DNA of 44,799 nt from Oscillospiraceae bacterium (GCA_017532085.1 JAFXJT010000049.1:1-44799); one strand, 5' to 3'; shown: positions 8,120-16,709, numbered from the stretch's first letter. Numbers and translations are program-made. The notes: generated from the sequence alone by a model not told the origin.

Positions 8120-9709
8120 ATGGATAATCTCTTCACCCTATTGATTGTGCTGATTTACGCAGCACTGATGGTGACCATCGGCATTGTCACTTCAAAGCGA
8201 ACCCGCAGTGTGGATGACTTCGTCTTCGGTGGCAATAAAATCGGTCCTTGGATGACTGCTTTTGGTTTTGGCACGGCATATTTTTCCGCTGTCGTATTCA
8301 TTGGATATGCAGGTCAGTTTGGTTGGAGCTATGGCATCTCTGCTGCGCTCATCGGTGTAGGAAACGCTGTCGTGGGCGCCACACTCGCATGGGCAGTGCT
8401 TGGTAAACGTACCCGTTTGATGACCAAGCATCTGGAAGCTAAGACCATGCCCGATTTCTTTGAAAAGCGATATGGCTCCAAGGCATTGAAAACTGCCGCT
8501 GCTCTGATCGTTTTTCTGTTTTTGATTCCTTATACCGCTTCGGTTTACAACGGTCTTTCTCGTTTGTTCGCCATGGCATTCAACGTACAGTCCGATCACG
8601 CCTATGAAATAATGATCATCTGCATGGCGTTGCTCAGCGCAGTATATGTCGTGCTGGGTGGATATTCCGCTACTGCCATCAATGATTTTATCCAGGGCAT
8701 CATCATGCTCATCGGCATTTCCTGCGTGGTAGGATGTATCATCAATTATCAAGGCGGTTTATCGGAAGCTATTGACAAACTTGCCGCAATCTCCGACAAA
8801 TCCGTGCCTCAGGGATCTCTTGCCTCACTGCTTGGTCCTGATCCCCTCAATCTGCTGGGTGTCGTATTGCTCACCTCTCTGGGTACATGGGGCCTTCCGC
8901 AGATGGTACATAAGTTTTACGCAATCCGCAACGAAAAAGATATCACCCGCGGCATGGTCATTTCTACCGTGTTCTGCCTGATCGTTTCCGGCGGCTGCTA
9001 TCTCATCGGCGGCTTCGGCAGACTGTACTGCACACTCAATCCTGACGGTGACGGCAATAAAGCCATCATCAAGATTCTTACTAACGGAAAACCCGAATTT
9101 GATGCCATCGTTCCTTCGATGCTGGAAGTTGCTCTGCCCAGTTTGCTGATCGGTCTGGTGGTTGTATTGGTGCTGAGCGCTTCTCTCTCAACCTTATCCG
9201 CATTGGTGCTCACTTCCTCCACAACCATGGCACATGATCTGATCCGCCCTGCATGCAAAGGCAAGCTTTCTGATAAAAATGAGTTCACCATTATGCGTGT
9301 GCTGATCGCTGTATTCCTGCTGATCTCTGTACTTGTTGCGCTGAACAAGAATGCTTCCATTTCCGCACTGATGAGTTATTCCTGGGGCGCATTGTCAGGT
9401 TCCTTCCTCGGGCCGTTCATCTGGGGACTGTATGGCAAGCGCACCACCAAAGCCGCTGTATGGGTCAGCTTTGGCATCGGCATCACTCTCACCCTTTCCC
9501 ATATGGTCATCTTTTCTTTCTTCCCGCAGCAGTGCTCCGAAATCGTCAAGTGGGCAGCTTCTCTGCCGCTGAATCTGGCTTCTCCGATCAATGCAGGTGC
9601 CGTTCTGATGCTGCTTTCCATCATCGTGACGCCGATTGTTTCCCTGTTTACAAAACCCTGCGATCAGAAAACTGTGGATAATGCATTTTCTGCATTGAAA
9701 CAATCCTGA
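8120..9709 (+). CDS. Sodium:solute symporter family transporter
   Basis: 529 residues from the ATG at 8120, which has AAGGAG nine bases upstream; earlier in-frame ATGs lack a ribosome site. The protein is hydrophobic throughout with about 13 membrane segments. SSS (SLC5-like) features are the N-terminal TSKRTRSVDDFVFGGNKIG with GFGTAYFSAVVFIGYAG, the loop GKRTRLMTKHLEAKTMPDFF, and the Ser/Thr-rich SASLSTLSALVLTSSTT near ~357-373, which in this family forms part of the Na+ site. It should couple inward sodium flow to solute uptake at the cell membrane. Substrate cannot be read from sequence; the divergent cellulase does not prove a sugar substrate. It is a single-gene unit with its own promoter and terminator. 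Confidence 0.9.
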   Translation: MDNLFTLLIVLIYAALMVTIGIVTSKRTRSVDDFVFGGNKIGPWMTAFGFGTAYFSAVVFIGYAGQFGWSYGISAALIGVGNAVVGATLAWAVLGKRTRLMTKHLEAKTMPDFFEKRYGSKALKTAAALIVFLFLIPYTASVYNGLSRLFAMAFNVQSDHAYEIMIICMALLSAVYVVLGGYSATAINDFIQGIIMLIGISCVVGCIINYQGGLSEAIDKLAAISDKSVPQGSLASLLGPDPLNLLGVVLLTSLGTWGLPQMVHKFYAIRNEKDITRGMVISTVFCLIVSGGCYLIGGFGRLYCTLNPDGDGNKAIIKILTNGKPEFDAIVPSMLEVALPSLLIGLVVVLVLSASLSTLSALVLTSSTTMAHDLIRPACKGKLSDKNEFTIMRVLIAVFLLISVLVALNKNASISALMSYSWGALSGSFLGPFIWGLYGKRTTKAAVWVSFGIGITLTLSHMVIFSFFPQQCSEIVKWAASLPLNLASPINAGAVLMLLSIIVTPIVSLFTKPCDQKTVDNAFSALKQS

Positions 9710-9723
9710 CAACAGCAGCACAC

Positions 9724-9767
9724 AAAGCTGCAGAGGCTCGCTTTCCCATTGTGCCTCTGCGGCTTTT
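9724..9767 (+). terminator. Rho-independent terminator after the symporter gene
   Basis: AAAGC-T-GCAGAGGC pairs with GCCTCTGC-G-GCTTT with a single mismatch and a 15-base loop, ending in TTTT. It lies 15 bases after the symporter stop. The stretch 9768-9874 that follows shows no gene or recognisable element. Confidence 0.85.
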
Positions 9768-9874
9768 CTGTTGATTCCGATTCCATTCAGTGCATTTGGC
9801 AAATAGCACAAAAAGTAAAATGCAAGAATTGAAATATTTTCTGTATTGATCAGGCAGAAAAAGCGAATCACCCC

Positions 9875-9903
9875 TTGCAAAGACGTAAAAAATATGATAT
9901 AAT
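9875..9903 (+). promoter_or_regulatory. rpsB-tsf promoter
   Basis: TTGCAA (9875-9880) and consensus TATAAT (9898-9903) with a 17-base spacer. The start near 9910 gives a structured leader of about 117 nt before rpsB. Confidence 0.82.
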
Positions 9904-9925
9904 AGTACCGCACTTCGCACGGAAT

Positions 9926-9980
9926 GCGCACAGCCGCTTGGGTCCGATGGCATCATCGGCTGCGGTTTCTCCTTGTGCCG
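9926..9980 (+). promoter_or_regulatory. Structured rpsB leader, candidate S2 autoregulatory element
   Basis: A nested fold is visible: GCACA (9928-9932) with TGTGC (9974-9978), then GCCGC with GCGGT, then CCGATG with CATCGG at the top. An alternative CAGCCG/CGGCTG pairing overlaps the top helix, so two mutually exclusive folds are possible. Ribosomal protein S2 is known to repress its own operon through such leaders in several bacteria; assignment here is inferred from position and pairing only. Confidence 0.5.
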
Positions 9981-10026
9981 TCCGGAGGTCAAAACCAAAT
10001 TATTTTTTATCTAGGAGGATTTATCC

Positions 10027-10761
10027 ATGGGCGTAGTATCTATGAAACAGCTTCTTGAGGCCGGTGTCCACTTCGGTCACCAGACCAGACGCTGGAACCC
10101 CAAAATGGCTCCCTACATTTTCACGGAGCGCAACGGCATCTACATTATCGATCTGCAGAAGACCGTAAAAAAGCTGGAGGAAGCTTATGCTTTCATCCGC
10201 GACCTGTCCGCACAGGGCAAGTCCGTTCTGTTCGTTGGTACCAAAAAGCAGGCTGCCGATTCCATTCGTGAAGAGGCTCTCCGCTCCGGTTCCTACTACG
10301 TTAACGCTCGTTGGCTGGGCGGTATGATGACCAACTACAAAACCATTCAGCAGAGAATCAAGCGTCTTGAGCAGCTCCGTGCAATGGAAGCTGACGGTAC
10401 ATTCAATCTGCTTCCCAAGAAGGAAGTTGGTAAGCTGACCCTTGAGATCGAAAAGCTCGAGAAATTCCTCGGCGGTATCAAGGATATGGGCAAGCTCCCC
10501 GGCGCTCTGTTCATCGTTGATCCCCGCAAGGAGAAGATCGCTGTTTCCGAAGCTAAGAAGCTCTGCATTCCGATCGTTGCTATCGTAGATACCAACTGCG
10601 ATCCTGACGATGTAGACTATGTAATCCCCGGCAACGATGATGCCATCCGTGCTGTCAAGCTGATCGCCGGCACCATCGCAAATGCTGTGATCGAGGGCCG
10701 TCAGGGTGCTGATATTGCTGATGCTCCCGCTGCTGAGGCAGAGGAAGCTGTTGCTGAGTAA
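10027..10761 (+). CDS. rpsB: 30S ribosomal protein S2
   Basis: 244 residues from the ATG at 10027, eight bases after AGGAGG. Family landmarks include [20 protein letters not shown] at the N-terminus, [19 protein letters not shown] and [10 protein letters not shown], with [14 protein letters not shown] in the second half. S2 joins the 30S subunit late in assembly and is needed with S1 for mRNA binding. The C-terminus ends in an Ala/Glu-rich tail ([12 protein letters not shown]), common in clostridial S2. tsf follows after 90 bases in the standard bacterial order. Confidence 0.98.
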   Translation: MGVVSMKQLLEAGVHFGHQTRRWNPKMAPYIFTERNGIYIIDLQKTVKKLEEAYAFIRDLSAQGKSVLFVGTKKQAADSIREEALRSGSYYVNARWLGGMMTNYKTIQQRIKRLEQLRAMEADGTFNLLPKKEVGKLTLEIEKLEKFLGGIKDMGKLPGALFIVDPRKEKIAVSEAKKLCIPIVAIVDTNCDPDDVDYVIPGNDDAIRAVKLIAGTIANAVIEGRQGADIADAPAAEAEEAVAE

Positions 10762-10777
10762 TCCCACGCATGTTACC

Positions 10778-10836
10778 TGCGCCTTTCGCATCCGCTGAAA
10801 GGCGCAAACAATAGATACGCTGCCGCAACCGGCAGC
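10778..10836 (+). promoter_or_regulatory. Two perfect hairpins between rpsB and tsf
   Basis: The first has 10-bp arms TGCGCCTTTC (10778-10787) and GAAAGGCGCA (10797-10806) without a T run, so it is not a classical terminator. The second, GCTGCCG-CAAC-CGGCAGC (10819-10836), directly abuts the tsf ribosome site AGAAGGAG. They may set the relative expression or mRNA stability of tsf. Confidence 0.6.
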
Positions 10837-10851
10837 AGAAGGAGTATTATT

Positions 10852-11775
10852 ATGGCTAATTTTACCGCAAAAGATGTCAACGATCTGCGTAAGTCCACCG
10901 GTGTTGGCCTGATGGACTGCAAGAAGGCTCTGACCGAAGCTGACGGCGATGTTGAGAAGGCAATTGTTCTGCTCCGTGAAAAGGGTCTGGCAAACCAGGC
11001 TAAGAAGGCTGATCGTATTGCTGCCGAAGGCGCTGTAATCGCAATCGTAAACGATGATAACACCGCAGGTGCAATCGTTGAAGTCAACTCCGAGACCGAC
11101 TTTGTTGCTCAGAACGAAGAGTTCATCGGTTTCTGCGAGGGTCTGGCAAAAACTGTTCTGGCTTCCAATCCTGCTGATCTGGAGGCTCTGAAGGCCGCAA
11201 AGTTCAACGGCACTGATATGACTGTGAAGGAAGCTCTGGATGAGATCTTCCTGAAGTTCCGTGAGAACCTGCAGATCCGCCGCTTTGCTCGTGTGGAAGG
11301 CATCGTAAAGGAATACGTTCACTTCAATAAGAAAGAGGGCGTTCTGGTTGTTGCTTCCTGCGAGGCAGGTGCTACCGCTGCTGTTCTGGATTGTCTGAAC
11401 GATGTTGCTCTGCAGGCTGATGCAATGAAGGCAACCTATCTGACCAAGGATGAGGTTCCTGCTGACATCATTGAGCAGGAAAAGAAGATCGTTATGGCTC
11501 AGATGGCTGATGATCCTAAGATGGCTAACAAGCCCGAAGCAGTTCTGGCTAAGATCGCTGAGGGTAAGCTGGGCGTTTACTACAAGGATAATTGCCTGCT
11601 CTGCCAGGAGTTTGTTAAGGGCGAGGGCGAGACCGTTGAGCAGTATGTTGCAGCTTGCAGCAAATCTGCCGGCAGCCCCATCACAGTTACCAGCTTCGTT
11701 CGCTTCATCTGCGGCGAAGGCATCGAGAAGCGTGTTGACAACTTCGCAGAAGAAATCGCCAGCATGATGAAATAA
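10852..11775 (+). CDS. tsf: Translation elongation factor Ts
   Basis: 307 residues from the ATG at 10852 after AGAAGGAG. EF-Ts releases GDP from EF-Tu. The N-terminal UBA-like domain with KDVNDLRKSTGVGLMDCKKA (~6-25) and the core motif VEVNSETDFVAQNEEF (~76-91) are clear, followed by the two dimerisation subdomains. VYYKDNCLLCQEF near the C-terminus matches the usual end region. The gene is cotranscribed with rpsB and closed by a strong terminator. Confidence 0.98.
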   Translation: MANFTAKDVNDLRKSTGVGLMDCKKALTEADGDVEKAIVLLREKGLANQAKKADRIAAEGAVIAIVNDDNTAGAIVEVNSETDFVAQNEEFIGFCEGLAKTVLASNPADLEALKAAKFNGTDMTVKEALDEIFLKFRENLQIRRFARVEGIVKEYVHFNKKEGVLVVASCEAGATAAVLDCLNDVALQADAMKATYLTKDEVPADIIEQEKKIVMAQMADDPKMANKPEAVLAKIAEGKLGVYYKDNCLLCQEFVKGEGETVEQYVAACSKSAGSPITVTSFVRFICGEGIEKRVDNFAEEIASMMK

Positions 11776-11788
11776 TTCTCACCAATAT

Positions 11789-11826
11789 AAAAGCACTTCC
11801 GGTTTTCCATCGGAAGTGCTTTTTTT
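11789..11826 (+). terminator. Rho-independent terminator after tsf
   Basis: Perfect 10-bp stem AGCACTTCCG/CGGAAGTGCT with a 9-base loop, A-rich on the left and a seven-base T run on the right. It ends the rpsB-tsf unit. Confidence 0.95.
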
Positions 11827-11838
11827 GATATTCTGTCA

Positions 11839-11867
11839 TTGCTTTTCTTCCACGGCTATGGTATAAT
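11839..11867 (+). promoter_or_regulatory. Promoter of the GNAT gene at 11901
   Basis: TTGCTT (11839-11844) and consensus TATAAT (11862-11867) with a 17-base spacer, directly after the tsf terminator. The leader is only about 27 nt. Confidence 0.72.
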
Positions 11868-11900
11868 CTTCTTAATCCATCTTTGTAAAGGAGTGCTGCT

Positions 11901-12338
11901 ATGATCCGTGAAATCACCCCGCGAGATTTTGATGGCCTCATGCGACTGTATATGCAGCTGCATGATAATCCGTTCCCCGAAAAAGACGAAAAAACACTCG
12001 CTGTATGGCAGACCATCTGCAATGATCCGAACCATCATATCATCGTTGCAGAAGAACAAGGGCAAATCATTTCTTCATGCGTCTGCGTGATAATTCCCAA
12101 TTTAACCAGAGGACAACGCCCCTATGCACTGATCGAGAATGTCATTACCGATCAGGCTCACCGAAACCAAGGCTATGCCTCAGCCTGTCTGCAATATGCA
12201 AAGACAATCGCTTTGCAGGAAAACTGCTATAAAATGATGCTGCTGACCGGCGCAAAACAAGAGAGTACTCTGCGATTCTATGAGCAATCAGGCTATAATC
12301 GCAACGATAAAACTGCAATGATTCAATGGCTTCCGTAA
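11901..12338 (+). CDS. GNAT family N-acetyltransferase
   Basis: 145 residues from the ATG at 11901 after AAAGGAG. The fold order of GNAT enzymes is visible: N-terminal IREITPRDFDGLMRLYMQLH, the central strand ALIENVITDQAHRNQGYAS containing the acetyl-CoA pyrophosphate-binding R/Q-x-x-G-x-A loop (RNQGYA), and the C-terminal TLRFYEQSGY. The acyl acceptor cannot be predicted. It has its own promoter and sits between the rpsB-tsf and pyrH units. It is not close in sequence to the GNAT domain fused to HisA further along. Confidence 0.88.
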   Translation: MIREITPRDFDGLMRLYMQLHDNPFPEKDEKTLAVWQTICNDPNHHIIVAEEQGQIISSCVCVIIPNLTRGQRPYALIENVITDQAHRNQGYASACLQYAKTIALQENCYKMMLLTGAKQESTLRFYEQSGYNRNDKTAMIQWLP

Positions 12339-12407
12339 TCTCGTTTTCATCCTTGCGGAAAAATACGGAAAAAATTCCCAAAAAGCAATTTTTCTCCTCA
12401 TTTCCTC

Positions 12408-12436
12408 TTTACAGAACAAAAAAAATCGTGTATAAT
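12408..12436 (+). promoter_or_regulatory. Promoter of the pyrH operon
   Basis: TTTACA (12408-12413) and consensus TATAAT (12431-12436) with a 17-base A-rich spacer. It probably drives pyrH and frr and, by readthrough, part of the downstream cluster. Confidence 0.82.
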
Positions 12437-12467
12437 AGAGGTATATAGATTTTTGGAGGTGTATCCA

Positions 12468-13187
12468 ATGGAGCCGAAATATAAGCGCATTCTCCTGAAA
12501 TTAAGCGGAGAAGCTCTCGCAGGCACCAAAAAAACCGGTCTGGATTATGAAGTCATTACTGCCATCTGTCAAAGCATTAAAAAATGTTCCGATGCCGGCG
12601 TGGAAATCGCGATTGTCGTCGGCGGCGGCAATTTCTGGAGAGGCCGTTCCTCCGGTGCCATGGATCGTACTCGTGCGGATCATATGGGTATGCTGGCAAC
12701 GGCAATGAATGCTCTGGCTCTGGCTGATGTACTGGAATCCATTGGCTGTGCCGTCCGTGTACAGACCGCCATCATTATGACACAGATCGCTGAGCCGTAT
12801 ATCCGTAACCGTGCAATGCGCCATTTTGAAAAAGGCCGTATTGTTATCTTTGGCTGCGGCACCGGCAATCCGTTCTTCTCTACCGATACCGCTGCCGCCC
12901 TTCGTGCAGTTGAGGTGGAAGCCGATATCCTGCTGAAGGCAACCATGGTCGATGGTGTCTACGATAAGGATCCGAATCGTTATGAGGACGCCGTCAAATA
13001 TGATACGCTTTCTTTCGATCAGGTGCTCAGCGGACAGCTGGCTGTTATGGACAGCACTGCTGCTACCCTTTGCCGTGATAACAATATGCCGATGCTGGTC
13101 TTTGATCTGGCTCGTCCCGATAATATTTTCGATGCCGCTATGGGCGAAACCATCGGTACACTGGTTTCTTCCAATCCGCAGGTATGA
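12468..13187 (+). CDS. pyrH: UMP kinase
   Basis: 239 residues. The ATG at 12468 follows TTTTGGAGG with normal spacing; an in-frame TTG at 12453 lies inside the ribosome site and is rejected. PyrH phosphorylates UMP to UDP with ATP and is the bacterial, amino-acid-kinase-fold enzyme. Visible motifs are [13 protein letters not shown] (~6-18), [11 protein letters not shown] (~50-60), [19 protein letters not shown] (~67-85) and [17 protein letters not shown]. It is followed 48 bases later by frr, as in most bacteria. Confidence 0.98.
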   Translation: MEPKYKRILLKLSGEALAGTKKTGLDYEVITAICQSIKKCSDAGVEIAIVVGGGNFWRGRSSGAMDRTRADHMGMLATAMNALALADVLESIGCAVRVQTAIIMTQIAEPYIRNRAMRHFEKGRIVIFGCGTGNPFFSTDTAAALRAVEVEADILLKATMVDGVYDKDPNRYEDAVKYDTLSFDQVLSGQLAVMDSTAATLCRDNNMPMLVFDLARPDNIFDAAMGETIGTLVSSNPQV

Positions 13188-13235
13188 ACCCTGCCATACA
13201 TTCATACAATAAAACCAATCACAAGGAGTACGATC

Positions 13236-13802
13236 ATGATTGAAATTATGAAAGAAAAGCTCGACCACTGCGAAAATCGTATGAAAAAAGTCATCTCTCG
13301 TCTGTCCGGTGAGTTCGCAACCATCCGTGCAGGACGTGCAAATCCCAGCGTTCTCGATAAGATCCAAGTGGATTATTACGGCACACCCTCTCCCATTCAG
13401 CAGGTCGCTTCTGTTTCCGTTCCCGAAGCAAGAATGCTCGTCATTACCCCTTGGGAAACCAATATGATTCGTGAAATCACCAGAGCGATCCTCAATTCCG
13501 ATCTGGGAATCAACCCCACCGATGACGGTAAATCCATTCGTCTGGTCTTCCCGCAGTTGACGGAAGACCGTCGTAAGGATCTGTGCAAAACCGTAAAGAA
13601 GTATGGCGATGAGGCAAAAGTCAATGTGCGTAATGAGCGCCGCGATGTCATCGAAAAATATAAAACGATGAAGAAAAACTCCGAAATCACGGAAGACGAC
13701 CTCAAGAATGCCGACAAGAAGGTACAGGCTTTGACCGATCGCTATATCGCAGAGATCGATCAGCTCGTTTCCGCAAAGGAAAAGGAAATCATGAGCCTGT
13801 AA
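13236..13802 (+). CDS. frr: Ribosome recycling factor
   Basis: 188 residues from the ATG at 13236 after AAGGAG. RRF splits post-termination ribosomes with EF-G. Conserved features are the N-terminal helix ending with GEFATIRAGRANP (~25-37), YYGTPSPIQQVASVSVPEAR (~47-66), INPTDDGKSIRLVFPQLTE and ENRR-like VRNERRDVIEKYK near ~130. Length is typical (about 185). Confidence 0.98.
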   Translation: MIEIMKEKLDHCENRMKKVISRLSGEFATIRAGRANPSVLDKIQVDYYGTPSPIQQVASVSVPEARMLVITPWETNMIREITRAILNSDLGINPTDDGKSIRLVFPQLTEDRRKDLCKTVKKYGDEAKVNVRNERRDVIEKYKTMKKNSEITEDDLKNADKKVQALTDRYIAEIDQLVSAKEKEIMSL

Positions 13803-13815
13803 GGCTTGCCGCATG

Positions 13816-13864
13816 ACAAAAGGTTGGGACACGCACCTCTGCTCGTTCCTGCCTTTTGTTTTTT
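13816..13864 (+). terminator. Probable weak terminator between frr and uppS
   Basis: ACAAAAGG (13816-13823) pairs with CCTTTTGT (13852-13859), followed by a run of T to 13864. The 28-base loop is large, with only short extra pairings. Partial readthrough into uppS is likely, as no promoter is obvious before uppS. Confidence 0.5.
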
Positions 13865-13902
13865 GACACAACAAAATAATCCTCGTGAAAGGATGAACAA
13901 TA

Positions 13903-14637
13903 TTGGCCAAGCCAAAAGCAAAAACACCCCCTGTTCCCGCTGAATTTTTGCCCAAGCATATTGCCTTTATCATGGACGGCAACGGCAGATGGGCCAAAAA
14001 GCGTGGTCTGCCCCGCACAGCAGGTCATGTGGAAGGTGCTCGTAATTTTAAACGCATTGTCCGATACTGCAAGGATATTGGCATCGAAAACATCACCTTC
14101 TATGCCTTTTCGACCGAAAACTGGAAACGTCCCGATGAGGAAGTCAGCAAAATCATGGAGCTGATGCGGGAATATCTGGTAGAAGTCAGAAAGCATATGA
14201 CCGAGAATACTCGACTCATCGTGCTGGGTGATAAATCCGCTTTTTCGCCCGATCTGAAAAACGGTTTCGATTCCATCGAAAAGGATACCAAGGACTTTAA
14301 AGAAATGACCTTGAATCTTGCAGTCAATTATGGTTCGCGTCATGAAATGGTCAGCGCAGTCAAACAGCTTGCACAGCAAGTCAAGGATGGCACTCTGCAG
14401 CCCGAGGAGATTACCGAGGAAACCATTTCCAATGCGCTGTATACCAAAGAACTGCCCGATGTGGATCTGATGATCCGCCCCAGTGGTGAGTTCAGAATCT
14501 CTAATTTCTTGCTATGGCAGTCTGCCTATGCAGAGCTGTATTTTTGTGATACGCTCTGGCCCGATTTTTCCGCCAAGGATGTTGATCAAGCGCTGATTGC
14601 CTATGCAAAGCGCAATCGTCGATTCGGCGGACTGTAA
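13903..14637 (+). CDS. uppS: Isoprenyl (undecaprenyl) diphosphate synthase
   Basis: 244 residues from a TTG start at 13903, placed eight bases after GAAAGGAT; an ATG at 13893 is in another frame. The cis-prenyltransferase signature HIAFIMDGNGRWAKKRG (~20-36) contains the catalytic Asp, followed by GHVEGARNFKRIVRYC, FYAFSTENWKRP and the C-terminal LMIRPSGEFRISNFLLWQ and YAELYFCDTLWPDF. The enzyme condenses isopentenyl diphosphate onto farnesyl diphosphate to give the C55 carrier for cell-wall synthesis. In-window dxr and ispG supply its precursors. Confidence 0.96.
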   Translation: MAKPKAKTPPVPAEFLPKHIAFIMDGNGRWAKKRGLPRTAGHVEGARNFKRIVRYCKDIGIENITFYAFSTENWKRPDEEVSKIMELMREYLVEVRKHMTENTRLIVLGDKSAFSPDLKNGFDSIEKDTKDFKEMTLNLAVNYGSRHEMVSAVKQLAQQVKDGTLQPEEITEETISNALYTKELPDVDLMIRPSGEFRISNFLLWQSAYAELYFCDTLWPDFSAKDVDQALIAYAKRNRRFGGL

Positions 14638-14672
14638 TCGTTTTATCCGATTTTGCCTTCTGTTCATCTTAG

Positions 14673-14705
14673 AAAGGAGTGCGGCGTTTTTCAGCCGCGT
14701 GCATC
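14673..14705 (+). promoter_or_regulatory. Shine-Dalgarno with hairpin spacer before cdsA
   Basis: AAAGGAG (14673-14679) is followed by GCGGC (14681-14685), an 8-base loop and GCCGC (14694-14698), then seven bases to the ATG at 14706. The linear gap is 26 bases; with the 5-bp GC hairpin folded it becomes about eight, which is normal. No other in-frame start lies at suitable distance. Confidence 0.6.
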
Positions 14706-15539
14706 ATGGCCACTCGTTTGATTTCTTCCGGCATTGGTATTGCCATTGCTCTTGTGATTTTATTCTTGCATAATACCTTTGTTTTCCCGCTCTGCATCGG
14801 TATTGTATCACTCATTACACTGTTTGAGTTTTATCATGCCAATGATATGCAGCACTATAAGCTTTCATTCTTTGCAGGTCTTACCTATGCATTGATGCTC
14901 CCCATCATTTCGGTCGGCACCGCTACAAGATTTAAGCTGCTGCTGACTGTGATTTGCAGCATCATCGTGCTCTTCGATTATATCCTGCATCAGATGCGCA
15001 TGAAGTCCAGAAGCTTCTTCTGTATCCTTGCAGGTATGTTTCTGATTCCCAATGCCCTTTCAACTGCCGTGATTCTCAATCACAGCGATGAAAAGCATGG
15101 CATCATTTATGTTGTACTGGCTCTGTGCGGTGCATGGGTAGCCGATTCCAGTGCCTATTTTACAGGCACCTTCCTCGGCAAACATAAGCTCTGCCCCAAT
15201 ATCAGTCCCAAGAAAACCATCGAGGGCTTCTTTGGCGGATTGCTTGCCAATGTGGTGGTGTTTATCCTGTTTACACTGGTTTATGCCGCCATTATGAAGC
15301 ATCAGGGTACTCCGATTACGTACAGCTGGTTTGCGATTGTCATGCTGGCGTTGGCTTGCGGCATCCTCGGCACCATCGGAGATCTCAGCGCTTCGGTACT
15401 GAAGCGTCAGCTGGATCTGAAGGATTATGGTAATATTATGCCCGGTCACGGCGGCATTCTGGATCGCTTTGACAGCGTTCTGCTGGTGCTCCCGTTCTTC
15501 TGCGCATACATCATTTCCATAGGTTTGTTCGGTACATAA
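14706..15539 (+). CDS. cdsA: Phosphatidate cytidylyltransferase
   Basis: 277 residues from the ATG at 14706. The N-terminus MATRLISSGIGIAI matches the usual CdsA beginning, which supports this start over an in-frame GTG at 14679 that overlaps the ribosome site. About eight membrane segments are present. The family signature near the C-terminus is clear: LKRQLDLKDYGNIMPGHGG followed by ILDRFDS (~235-261). The enzyme makes CDP-diacylglycerol from phosphatidate and CTP at the membrane. It stands between uppS and dxr in the classic cluster. Confidence 0.96.
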   Translation: MATRLISSGIGIAIALVILFLHNTFVFPLCIGIVSLITLFEFYHANDMQHYKLSFFAGLTYALMLPIISVGTATRFKLLLTVICSIIVLFDYILHQMRMKSRSFFCILAGMFLIPNALSTAVILNHSDEKHGIIYVVLALCGAWVADSSAYFTGTFLGKHKLCPNISPKKTIEGFFGGLLANVVVFILFTLVYAAIMKHQGTPITYSWFAIVMLALACGILGTIGDLSASVLKRQLDLKDYGNIMPGHGGILDRFDSVLLVLPFFCAYIISIGLFGT

Positions 15540-15560
15540 CCGAAAGAAAGAAGGCATACT

Positions 15561-16709
15561 ATGATGACAAGTGTAGCAATTCTGGGTTCCACCGGAAGTA
15601 TCGGCACACAAGCCATCGAGGTCGCACAGATGCATCATCTGCGTGTGACCGCTTTGGCCGCCAATACTCGTGTGGATGCGCTTGTACAGCAGGCACGCAT
15701 CTTGCGTCCCGAGCTGCTTTGTATTGCCGATGAAGCACGCTATCCTGCACTCAAGGAGGCGGCAGCCGGTCTTGGTTGCCGCCTTTTGGCAGGCATGGAG
15801 GGTCTGTGTGAAATCGCAGCACATCAAAGCAGCGAAATATTACTGAACTCTGTGGTGGGTATGGTAGGCCTGCGTCCTACGCTTACTGCCATTGAAGCAA
15901 AAAAGCCAATCGCCCTTGCCAACAAGGAAACTCTCGTGGCAGGCGGCGCCATTGTGATGGATGCTGCGGCGAAAAACAATGTTCCCATTTATCCTGTTGA
16001 CAGTGAACATTCCGCAATCTTTCAGTGCTTGCAGGGAAATCGCCGCAAACAATTGAAAAAAATCATCCTCACCGCATCCGGCGGACCGTTTTTCGGAAAG
16101 AAAAAAGACGAGCTGGAATCCATTACCGTTGAGCAGGCTTTACAGCATCCCAACTGGAGCATGGGCAATAAAATCACCATCGATTCCGCCACTTTGATGA
16201 ACAAGGGATTGGAATTCATTGAGGCTCGTTGGCTCTTTGATCTGACACCCGATCAAATCGAGATCGTGGTGCATCGGCAGAGTGTTCTGCATTCTGCTGT
16301 GGTATATGAGGACGAATCCATGATCGGACAGATGGGAGTACCGGATATGAAAATTCCGATTCAATATGCCCTGCTGTATCCGGAACGGCTCTCTTGCCCT
16401 ACAAAGCCACTTTCCCTCACGGATTACGGCACTCTGACCTTTGCAAAGCCCGATTTCGAGACCTTCGATTGTCTGACAGCCTGTATTCGTGCCAGTGAAA
16501 TGGGCGGCTCCTCTCCCTGTATTGCAAATGGTGCCAATGAAGCCGCTGTGGCAGCGTTCCTCGCCCGCAAAATTCCCTTCCTGCAGATCGGCAAACTGGT
16601 GAATGCAGCCATTGATACGCTCCCATCAGAAACGCTGCACTGTTATGAAGACGTAGAACGTGCCGATCGTATGGCACGGGAATTTGTTGCAGAACATCTT
16701 ACAATGTAA
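15561..16709 (+). CDS. dxr: 1-deoxy-D-xylulose 5-phosphate reductoisomerase
   Basis: 382 residues from the ATG at 15561 (a second ATG follows directly) after AAGAAGG. Dxr converts DXP to MEP using NADPH, the first committed step of the MEP pathway. Visible are the NADPH-binding VAILGSTGSIGTQAIEV (~5-21), ALANKETLVAGG, the metal and substrate region PVDSEHSAIFQCLQG (~147-161), TASGGPFF, and HPNWSMGNKITIDSATLMNK (~194-213). Two steps of the same pathway (dxr and ispG) lie in this cluster. Confidence 0.97.
   Translation: MMTSVAILGSTGSIGTQAIEVAQMHHLRVTALAANTRVDALVQQARILRPELLCIADEARYPALKEAAAGLGCRLLAGMEGLCEIAAHQSSEILLNSVVGMVGLRPTLTAIEAKKPIALANKETLVAGGAIVMDAAAKNNVPIYPVDSEHSAIFQCLQGNRRKQLKKIILTASGGPFFGKKKDELESITVEQALQHPNWSMGNKITIDSATLMNKGLEFIEARWLFDLTPDQIEIVVHRQSVLHSAVVYEDESMIGQMGVPDMKIPIQYALLYPERLSCPTKPLSLTDYGTLTFAKPDFETFDCLTACIRASEMGGSSPCIANGANEAAVAAFLARKIPFLQIGKLVNAAIDTLPSETLHCYEDVERADRMAREFVAEHLTM

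Noticed and set aside
10021-11322. A 433-codon minus-strand open frame over rpsB and tsf
   Set aside because: Antisense to two highly conserved genes and spanning their gap; no ribosome site or recognisable domain.
12339-12400. A possible terminator after the GNAT gene (TTGC...GCAATTTTTC)
   Set aside because: Pairing is only four bases plus a weak A/T core; too poor to call.
12501-14018. A 505-codon minus-strand open frame over pyrH and frr
   Set aside because: Antisense shadow of conserved genes; composition rich in His/Ile/Cys as expected from reversed codons.
14679-14705. A GTG start for cdsA at 14679
   Set aside because: The GTG is part of the AAAGGAG ribosome site itself, and the added residues (MRRFSAACI) do not belong to the family.
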